This document shows positions 1 to 4,434 of a stretch of 6,083 nt of DNA, piece by piece (the first letter of the stretch is position 1; the number at the start of each line of letters is the position of its first letter). This DNA comes from Candidatus Stahliibacteriota bacterium. Its GTDB lineage: Bacteria; Hydrothermota; Tepidihabitantia; SM23-42. The notes beneath the pieces were generated by a model, which was not told the DNA's origin, ran no database searches, and was given only the letters and a program-made list of their open reading frames with translations. The translations under genes were made by a program, and so were the position numbers. Where the stretch lies: positions 1-6,083 of the forward strand of contig JAUWLY010000187.1 in assembly GCA_030613445.1 (NCBI GenBank). The letters run 5' to 3'.

Positions 1-25
1 ATATTTCGAATAATTAGTAACGGGG

Positions 26-53
26 TTGACACCTTCTTAATTTTCCATAAAAT
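26..53 (+). promoter_or_regulatory. Sigma-70-type promoter of the four-gene membrane operon
   Basis: A perfect -35 box TTGACA (26-31) is followed by a 16-base spacer and a -10 box TAAAAT (48-53, five of six consensus bases). Only five bases separate the -10 box from the GTG at 59, so the expected transcript start falls on or beside the start codon. There is no Shine-Dalgarno sequence before that GTG. The boxes are seen directly; promoter activity and leaderless initiation are inferred. The same geometry recurs before the activator gene at 5929. Confidence 0.7.
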
Positions 54-58
54 AACAC

Positions 59-1147
59 GTGGCATTATTGCTTCTCATCTTCTCAATCGCTCCACCCACG
101 CAAGTACAAGCAATTGACAAACCAAATGACGCCGGCTCAGCAATTGTGATTGAATGGAAACTCTCCAAGGATGATGAGACGATCGAGAAATATGTAATAT
201 TCCGGAGCAGCCTTCCTGACACAATTAGTGAGAAAATTGGGTCTATTGTCCGTGGGAATAATTCTTTTGAGGATGATAACACGGATAACAAGAAGCAGTA
301 TATCTACATCGTAGCAGCAGTAAAGGATGATGCCACATTCTACTCAATGCCAAGCGATATCGTACAATCATCACCCCAGTTCTTCAATACTGGACGTACC
401 AACATCCTCGTATCCATCCTTATCTTCACAATGCTCTTGGCGCTCTTTGTTCAAAGAGCACGAATAGGAAAAAAGCTGTTTGTAAGAAAAATACCCGGGC
501 TCGACGCAGTTGAGGAAGCCGTTGGCCGAGCAACTGAAATGGGAAAACCAATCCTCTATATCCCGGGCTTAGGCGATATTGACTGGACTGCAACAATTGC
601 ATCGATGAACATCCTTGGTGAAGTCGCCAAGAAAATTGCCCGTTATGACACGCCGATTATCGTAGCTAACCGCTGGTCAGTTGTGTACACGGTCTCTAAA
701 GAAGTGGTCAGAGAAGCATTTATCGAAGAAGGAAGACCGGATAGATTTAAAGAGGACTATGTACGCTATCTAACCGAAGCTCAATTCGGTTTTGCAGCAG
801 CGGTTAACGGAATAATGCTGAGGGAGCAACCTGCGACAAATTTCTTCATTGGCAGATTCTGGGCAGAATCGCTCATCATGGCGGAAACTGGTGCGCAGAC
901 CGGCGCTATTCAGATTGCCGGATCTGACTCAGTGCTTCAGCTCCCGTTCTTTGTTGCAGCATGTGATTACACACTCATCGGTGAGGAGCTTTACGCTGCC
1001 TCGGCTTATCTGTCCCGCGAACCACTGCTCATGGGTTCGCTCAAAGCACAGGATTATGGGAAACTCATCGTATTTGTCATACTCATTCTTTTCATGCTCT
1101 TATCTTTCTTTAATATTAACCTGCTTCATCTCTTAGAAGTCCAATGA
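59..1147 (+). CDS. Secreted/anchored fibronectin-III-like plus DUF6754 membrane protein
   Basis: This 362-residue envelope protein has no known biochemical function. Residues 1-18 form a signal-peptide-like stretch ending VQA before IDKPND. Residues about 22-103 look like a fibronectin type III fold (IVIEWKLS, YVIFRS, YIYIVAAV strands), expected outside the membrane. Residues 114-132 are a membrane helix followed by basic residues (QRARIGKKLFVRK), so the next part should be cytoplasmic. Residues about 134-330 match, from memory, the DUF6754 family: GLDAVEEAVGRATEMGKP, then AESLIMAETG, GAIQIAG, QLPFFVAACDYTLIGEELYA. Residues 336-355 are a final membrane helix. The GTG at 59 is used because an in-frame TAA sits at 53-55, leaving no other upstream start. 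The signal peptide unusually lacks lysine or arginine at its N-terminus. The gene overlaps the next one by ATGA. The DUF6754 call is strong; the start is less certain. Confidence 0.85.
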   Translation: MALLLLIFSIAPPTQVQAIDKPNDAGSAIVIEWKLSKDDETIEKYVIFRSSLPDTISEKIGSIVRGNNSFEDDNTDNKKQYIYIVAAVKDDATFYSMPSDIVQSSPQFFNTGRTNILVSILIFTMLLALFVQRARIGKKLFVRKIPGLDAVEEAVGRATEMGKPILYIPGLGDIDWTATIASMNILGEVAKKIARYDTPIIVANRWSVVYTVSKEVVREAFIEEGRPDRFKEDYVRYLTEAQFGFAAAVNGIMLREQPATNFFIGRFWAESLIMAETGAQTGAIQIAGSDSVLQLPFFVAACDYTLIGEELYAASAYLSREPLLMGSLKAQDYGKLIVFVILILFMLLSFFNINLLHLLEVQ

Positions 1148-1767
1148 AACGCCGAATACCTTTAGCTATCTGTTTTACCATCGGCATACTGATGCTCGCA
1201 CAGTTCATGATACCCCATCCGATTTCAAGAGCGTTTGGGAGTACGGTCAATAAATGGTATATCGTGCTTGCCGCATTCGCGCTCGTACTCGCCATTGGTA
1301 ATCTTATCAGGCACCATGGCACAAAAATACGGCGGAAGAAGACAGATTGGCCATACAGTATTGTCACACTTTCCGGCATGGTAGCAATGTCAATAATTGG
1401 TTTTGCCGGAGGTATCGACTCTAAGTCTTTGTATCAAACAATTTATTTGAACGTACTTGCACCACTTGGATCAACGATGTTCGCACTCCTTGCATACTAC
1501 ATGGCATCTGCTGCATACCGCTCATTCAGGGCACGAAGTCTGGAAGCAACTTTGCTCTTAGCTGCTGCGTTTATCGTGATGATCGGATTCATGCCTTTTG
1601 GCCAATATATTTCCCCACACCTACCAGCCTTTGCAGAATGGATCATGAAGGTTCCAAATATGGCATCACAACGCGGTATCATGTTCGGCGTGGCATTCGG
1701 CTCCATTGCAACGGCTTTGAAGATCATTTTAGGCATTGAACGCTCCTGGCTTGGAGGCAAGAAATGA
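1144..1767 (+). CDS. Polytopic membrane protein of the DUF6754 operon
   Basis: This is a 207-residue integral membrane protein of unknown function. Hydrophobic stretches at about 6-24, 38-55, 70-90, 102-121, 133-151 and 178-197 suggest six helices. Basic segments at 1-4 (MKRR) and 56-66 (RHHGTKIRRKK) mark likely cytoplasmic parts. Its second half looks the most constrained: PLGSTMFALLAYYMASAAYR, then RARSLEATLLLAAAFIVMIG, and a C-terminal ALKIILGIERSWLGG. I remember comparable LGIERSYLGG-type endings in unnamed membrane proteins that accompany DUF6754 proteins, but can give no family name. The ATG lies inside the stop of gene 1 (ATGA, 1144-1147), with only a weak AGAAG upstream (1135-1139), so translation is probably coupled. 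A role as a membrane subunit of a complex with its neighbours is inferred from the overlaps alone. Confidence 0.85.
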   Translation: MKRRIPLAICFTIGILMLAQFMIPHPISRAFGSTVNKWYIVLAAFALVLAIGNLIRHHGTKIRRKKTDWPYSIVTLSGMVAMSIIGFAGGIDSKSLYQTIYLNVLAPLGSTMFALLAYYMASAAYRSFRARSLEATLLLAAAFIVMIGFMPFGQYISPHLPAFAEWIMKVPNMASQRGIMFGVAFGSIATALKIILGIERSWLGGKK

Positions 1768-2639
1768 AGTGGTATGAGGCAATCTCCAAGATTGATCGGA
1801 GAATAATCTATCTATTCCTCACCATCTTCGTTATACTACCATTCTTTGTACCGTTCAAGTTGCGGCAGAACATAATGCCGCAGACACAGCAACTATTTGA
1901 CTTTGTTGAATCAATCCCGCCCCATGATAAAGTCGTCATGATTTCATTTGATTACACACCCCAAACAATGCCTGAATGTCACCCCATGGCAATTGCTCTC
2001 CTTAAACACTGCTTTGCGCGAAACATACCTGTCCTTGGATTATCATTTGATATCCAGGCACCAGGGCTTGCAGTTGAAGCTCTCACGACAGTCGTTGAGG
2101 AGTTGAACCACAAGGCTTCAACCCATGATGATTCACTCTTCTACGGTAAAGATTATGTCTACCTCGGATGGAAATCAGGGTTTACCGCCGCGGTTCTAGA
2201 CATGGGAGAAAGTATTGCTGGTGTCTTCCCTCGGGATTACTTTGGTCATCCAGTAGATTCCTTACCGCTAATGCAGAAAACGAGGAACTACAAAGATGTT
2301 GCAATAGCAATCGTCCTCTCGGCATCTGCTTATCCTGAGTACTGGGTACTCTATCCGCAGTCGCGCTATGGCGTCAAAATCGGCGCTGGTCTCACCGCAG
2401 TCATGGCACCAAAGTACTATCCGTTCTTACAGACCGGGCAATTCTCAGGCATGATGTCCGGAATGAAAGGCGCAGCTGAATACGAACACCTGATTGTCGA
2501 AAAAGGCTATGCGGAAAAACTGGGCAGGGCAGAAACCGGCATGAATTCCCAGTCAATTGTCCACTTACTGATTATTATTATTATTATCCTCGGTAATATT
2601 GGGTTTTTCTTTACGCGAAAGGATCAAAAGCAATCATGA
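1764..2639 (+). CDS. Two-helix-anchored protein with large extracytoplasmic domain, DUF6754 operon
   Basis: This is a 291-residue protein of unknown function. A short basic N-terminus precedes membrane helix 1 (about 14-31). Residues 35-262 form a large domain expected outside the cytoplasm, then helix 2 (about 265-283) returns to a basic tail FTRKDQKQS. The domain alternates strands and helices like an alpha/beta fold (KVVMISFDY, PMAIALLKHCFARN, IPVLGLSFD, YVYLGWKSG). Its most conserved-looking part is KIGAGLTAVMAPKYYPFLQT followed by GQFSGMMSGMKGAAEYEHL. I recognise this as a recurring neighbour of DUF6754 proteins but know no name for it. The start is well supported: GGAGG at 1753-1757 lies six bases before the ATG, inside the end of gene 2, with an ATGA overlap. 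Helix 2 is encoded partly by five successive ATT codons (2571-2585). No classical catalytic motif is evident. Confidence 0.85.
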   Translation: MKWYEAISKIDRRIIYLFLTIFVILPFFVPFKLRQNIMPQTQQLFDFVESIPPHDKVVMISFDYTPQTMPECHPMAIALLKHCFARNIPVLGLSFDIQAPGLAVEALTTVVEELNHKASTHDDSLFYGKDYVYLGWKSGFTAAVLDMGESIAGVFPRDYFGHPVDSLPLMQKTRNYKDVAIAIVLSASAYPEYWVLYPQSRYGVKIGAGLTAVMAPKYYPFLQTGQFSGMMSGMKGAAEYEHLIVEKGYAEKLGRAETGMNSQSIVHLLIIIIIILGNIGFFFTRKDQKQS

Positions 2640-3256
2640 GCCATGACCCCTGGATCTGGATAGGTGCGCTTCTCACCTTAATGATATTTTCATTCTTGTA
2701 CAAGGACAATCCGTTCTACAAATTCGCCGAGCATCTCTTCGTGGGCGTGGCTAATGGTTATTACATCGTGTTCTACTGGCAAAATGCACTAATGCCTAAC
2801 CTCTTTGAACCACTTGGCGCCGGAAACTTAGTCTATTTAGTTCCGTTACTTCTTGGACTAATGTATTTCGCACGCTTCATCCCAAAGATTGGCTGGCTCG
2901 TGCGCATCCCGATTGGTTTCATGATTGGATGGGGTGCGGGAATATCAATCCCAGCCCACTTCCAAGCATTTGTGCTCAGGCAGCTTCAAGGCACAATCAT
3001 CACTCCGCAGAGTTTTTCCAACCCAATTGAAGGAGTATGGGCTGTAATTATCCTCATCGGTGTCATTTGTACGCTCGTCTATTTCTATTTTTCAAAAGAG
3101 CACAAAGGTATATTAAAACCTGTATCGCGACTCGGCATTCTGTTCATCATGATTGGATTTGGCGCCTCCTTTGGTTATACAGTCATGGCACGGGTCAGTC
3201 TGCTTATCGGCAGAATCCAATTTCTACTCGGTCCCTGGCTCGGCTTGATAGAATAA
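2636..3256 (+). CDS. Polytopic membrane protein, last gene of the DUF6754 operon
   Basis: This is a 206-residue integral membrane protein of unknown function. Likely helices lie at about 5-22, 31-49, 63-80, 88-106, 133-152 and 165-185. A final partly amphipathic segment, VSLLIGRIQFLLGPW, spans 187-201. Two segments look strongly constrained: LYKDNPFYKFAEHLFVGVAN (21-40), carrying charged residues between the first two helices, and FGYTVMARVSLLIGRIQFLL (179-198). I recall similar segments in unnamed proteins beside DUF6754 genes. The ATG sits in an ATGA overlap with gene 3 and lacks a well-placed Shine-Dalgarno (AAAGGA at 2618-2623 is 12 bases away), so re-initiation by ribosomes finishing gene 3 is likely. 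The operon ends here. A 15-bp repeat begins right after the stop, and no convincing terminator is seen. Confidence 0.85.
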   Translation: MSHDPWIWIGALLTLMIFSFLYKDNPFYKFAEHLFVGVANGYYIVFYWQNALMPNLFEPLGAGNLVYLVPLLLGLMYFARFIPKIGWLVRIPIGFMIGWGAGISIPAHFQAFVLRQLQGTIITPQSFSNPIEGVWAVIILIGVICTLVYFYFSKEHKGILKPVSRLGILFIMIGFGASFGYTVMARVSLLIGRIQFLLGPWLGLIE

Positions 3257-3314
3257 TCCCCACACCTAATTCTCGGTCAACCTATAGGCGTTTGATCCAT
3301 CCCCACACCTAATT
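3257..3314 (+). repeat. 15-bp direct repeat TCCCCACACCTAATT, two copies
   Basis: TCCCCACACCTAATT occurs exactly at 3257-3271, starting on the base after the stop of the membrane operon, and again at 3300-3314. The second copy runs into AGGT to form the 12-bp palindrome ACCTAATTAGGT (3307-3318). A diverged copy, CCCCGCACCTAGTT, lies at 6042-6055, and AACCCCGCAC recurs at 3601-3610 in the arm of a perfect palindrome. The sequence matches are direct. A dispersed genomic repeat family or decayed terminator hairpins are inferred explanations. Confidence 0.7.
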
Positions 3315-3362
3315 AGGTTAATAATGTTTATGAAATGTCGTTAATCATCCGACTCACTCTCG

Positions 3363-3394
3363 TGTCATCATCCGGTTTAACCGGATGATCCAGA
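3363..3394 (-). repeat. Palindromic extragenic unit 1 (REP/MITE-like)
   Basis: On the minus strand the unit runs TCTGGAT, stem, ATGACA. The core 3367-3389 is a perfect dyad with 11-bp arms (ATCATCCGGTT and its complement) around one central base. Its ends match unit 2 (3417-3447), which lies in the opposite orientation. This CTGGAT-hairpin-ATGACA layout resembles short palindromic extragenic repeats common in many bacterial genomes. That family resemblance is from memory. Confidence 0.7.
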
Positions 3395-3416
3395 GAAAAG
3401 GTATGACGAGTTGATT

Positions 3417-3447
3417 TCTGGATTGCCGGTCGAGTCGAGCAATGACA
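3417..3447 (+). repeat. Palindromic extragenic unit 2, degenerate
   Basis: The unit begins TCTGGAT and ends ATGACA like unit 1, but its stem is decayed to ATTGC (3422-3426) pairing with GCAAT (3439-3443). The loop holds the direct repeat TCGAGTCGA. GCAATGAC recurs 23 bases on at 3462-3469, which may be the end of a third, truncated unit. Units 1 and 2 face each other across about 20 bases. Confidence 0.6.
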
Positions 3448-3468
3448 GAGGGGGAAATCGGGCAATGA

Positions 3469-3493
3469 CCCCGTACAACTTCGTTTTACGGGG
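3469..3493. repeat. Hairpin CCCCGTA ... TACGGGG
   Basis: Arms CCCCGTA (3469-3475) and TACGGGG (3487-3493) pair perfectly over seven bases, and AAC/GTT (3477-3479/3483-3485) can extend the stem after one mismatch. It overlaps the possible third palindromic unit. No T-run follows, so it does not look like an intrinsic terminator. Confidence 0.6.
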
Positions 3494-3509
3494 TAGACAG
3501 AAAGGAGGC

Positions 3510-3542
3510 GCATCGAGAAGTTCTTCAATGTAAGTTCTCGAC
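3510..3542 (+). repeat. 33-bp direct repeat, copy 1
   Basis: Thirty-three bases, from GCATCGAGAAG to GTTCTCGAC, are identical to those at 3629-3661. Inside each copy TCGAGAA pairs with TTCTCGA (7-bp stem, 15-base loop). AAAGGAGG lies just upstream of this copy (3501-3508) but not of the other. Immediately downstream are further small dyads: TCTCGA/TCGAGA at 3549-3566 and ACTCGAA/TTCGAGT at 3570-3600. Confidence 0.85.
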
Positions 3543-3604
3543 TTCGCCTCTCGATTTCACTCGAGATTGACTCGAACCGTGATCATCTTATTCTTCGAGT
3601 AACC

Positions 3605-3626
3605 CCGCACTTTTGCAAAAGTGCGG
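3605..3626. repeat. Perfect 22-bp palindrome
   Basis: The arm CCGCACTTTTG is followed directly by its exact reverse complement, giving a 22-bp perfect palindrome between the two 33-bp repeats. The preceding AACCCCGCAC matches the start of the repeat near 6040. It could form a cruciform, a protein-binding dyad or an RNA hairpin. The bases on either side (CC and TGG) are not T-rich. Confidence 0.75.
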
Positions 3627-3628
3627 TG

Positions 3629-3661
3629 GCATCGAGAAGTTCTTCAATGTAAGTTCTCGAC
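3629..3661 (+). repeat. 33-bp direct repeat, copy 2
   Basis: This copy is identical over all 33 bases to 3510-3542, offset by 119 bases. It is followed by another hairpin, CTCGCCT (3666-3672) with AGGTGAG (3683-3689), which pairs completely in RNA if one G-U pair is allowed. Perfect identity in non-coding DNA points to recent duplication or to selection. Confidence 0.85.
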
Positions 3662-3710
3662 AAAGCTCGCCTGTCTCGAACAAGGTGAGAGGAACAATAA
3701 TTATACTTTC

Positions 3711-3752
3711 TCAAATCTACAATCTGAAATTTCAAATCTACAATTTAAAATG
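3711..3752 (+). repeat. AT-rich 21-bp tandem repeat, two units
   Basis: TCAAATCTACAAT occurs at 3711-3723 and 3732-3744, within two adjacent 21-base units that differ at three positions. The 21-base period is two helical turns. It lies just upstream of the nested dyads of the sigma-54 control region. No function is evident. Confidence 0.65.
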
Positions 3753-3753
3753 T

Positions 3754-3810
3754 AGTTACGTTTTTTTATAACACATTATACTTTTGTATAACATCACTCT
3801 TTTCGTAACT
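3754..3810. promoter_or_regulatory. Nested inverted repeats, possible activator binding region
   Basis: An outer pair AGTTACG (3754-3760) and CGTAACT (3804-3810) encloses an inner pair TTATAC (3776-3781) and GTATAA (3786-3791) with nearly the same centre (about 3782-3783.5). TATAACA also repeats directly at 3767-3773 and 3787-3793, 20 bases apart. The block lies about 70 to 125 bases upstream of the predicted sigma-54 transcript start, the usual range for upstream activating sites. The repeats are seen; binding by the 4424-5929 activator is inferred. Confidence 0.5.
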
Positions 3811-3850
3811 TGCTTACCCATTGAATTCTCAAGACTTACGTCTTCATGAA

Positions 3851-3868
3851 TTGGCATACAATTTGCAT
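3851..3868 (+). promoter_or_regulatory. Sigma-54 (-24/-12) promoter of the beta-barrel gene
   Basis: TTGGCATACAATTTGCAT fits the sigma-54 consensus TGGCAC-N5-TTGC. The invariant GG (3853-3854) and GC (3865-3866) are separated by exactly 10 bases. Counting from the -12 element, transcription should begin near 3878, giving a leader of about 14 bases that contains the ribosome binding site AGAGGTGG (3881-3888) just before the ATG at 3892. A small dyad, AAGAC/GTCTT (3831-3844), lies directly upstream. A sigma-54 activator gene ends against the same gene, which supports the call. Confidence 0.75.
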
Positions 3869-3891
3869 ATTATATGATGTAGAGGTGGATT

Positions 3892-4434
3892 ATGAAAAAA
3901 ATCGTCTGTCTATTAATAGTCACTACATTTGCCTTTGCCGGCAGGTTTGGGATTGGTATTGCTGGCGGCGGTGAATATGAAGAGAACTACAGAACACTCA
4001 CGCCTGAGACAATTCAAAATATTTTCTACGGCGCTGAGTTCTATATCCAAGCTGAGGCATTGCCCAACGTCTATCTTAGACCGACAATCTCTTACCTCAA
4101 CAACCCTTCAATATCATCATCCATGGCTGGTATTGGTCTTGGTGTAAATGTACAGCCAAGGCTCGGTAATTTCCCAATCGCACCCTTTTTCGGTCTAACC
4201 GGAACTATGCTTCTCCACAATGAAATGGATATTGCTGAAGCAGTCAGAAGCGGGCGCCTAAACGAATACATTGAAACATCTACGCCCCAACTTATGGCAT
4301 CGGGTTATGCAGGACTCAGTCTTTTTCTCGGCAAGAGTCTGGCCATAGACTGCCATTACCGGTATCACAGCCTTTCTCCTCAATGCGGTGTGGAAATGAT
4401 CTGGGCTGGATTATCCTACAGTATCAATTGGTAG
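3892..4434 (+). CDS. Small outer-membrane beta-barrel protein
   Basis: This 180-residue protein is probably a small (about eight-stranded) barrel in the outer membrane; its cargo or role is unknown. Residues 1-16 are a textbook signal peptide (MKKIVCLLIVTTFAFA) followed by GRFGIG. The Cys at residue 6 lies inside the hydrophobic core and is not a lipobox. The mature part alternates glycine- and aromatic-rich strands (GIGIAGGGEYEE, AEFYIQAE, VYLRPTISYL, GIGLGVNVQP, ASGYAGLSLFLG). It ends IWAGLSYSINW with a C-terminal tryptophan, as expected for recognition by the barrel assembly machinery. The start is supported by AGAGGTGG four bases upstream. A sigma-54 promoter precedes it, so expression is probably conditional. 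Its end overlaps the convergent activator gene by 11 bases. Confidence 0.85.
   Translation: MKKIVCLLIVTTFAFAGRFGIGIAGGGEYEENYRTLTPETIQNIFYGAEFYIQAEALPNVYLRPTISYLNNPSISSSMAGIGLGVNVQPRLGNFPIAPFFGLTGTMLLHNEMDIAEAVRSGRLNEYIETSTPQLMASGYAGLSLFLGKSLAIDCHYRYHSLSPQCGVEMIWAGLSYSINW

Larger units (their letters stand above)
3257..3891. other. Gene-free 635-bp region: repeat mosaic plus upstream control region
   Basis: No reading frame here has both a plausible start and protein-like composition. The left three quarters (3257-3750) are built from repeats and hairpins, listed separately. The right part (3751-3891) is the control region of the beta-barrel gene. The tetranucleotide TCGA occurs eleven times between 3430 and 3679, far above chance, because it sits in most hairpin arms. 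The block separates the membrane operon from the sigma-54-controlled gene. Confidence 0.7.

Noticed and set aside
1116..1379. Antisense open frames within the membrane operon (also 37-291 and 1497-1760)
   Set aside because: They are opposite well-supported coding regions, lack ribosome binding sites and show no recognisable domains.
2571..2588. Run of ATT codons as a phase-variable repeat
   Set aside because: The unit is three bases, so slippage would only change the isoleucine count in a membrane helix, and five copies is short.
3307..3318. ACCTAATTAGGT palindrome as the operon terminator
   Set aside because: It is a weak AT-rich stem with almost no loop and no clear downstream T-run.
3328..3528. 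Minus-strand open frame of 66 codons in the repeat region
   Set aside because: It runs entirely through palindromic repeats, and its residue pattern is that of translated hairpins with no ribosome binding site.
3501..3533. AAAGGAGG followed by ATG TAA as a minimal start-stop or leader peptide
   Set aside because: The spacing to the ATG is about 20 bases, and the second 33-bp copy contains the same ATGTAA without the purine tract.
3605..3626. 22-bp palindrome as a rho-independent terminator
   Set aside because: No T-run follows on either strand, and it lies about 350 bases from the nearest upstream gene end.
3510..3661. 33-bp repeats as a CRISPR array
   Set aside because: Only two repeats are present, the 86-base gap between them is itself full of hairpins, and there are no cas genes.
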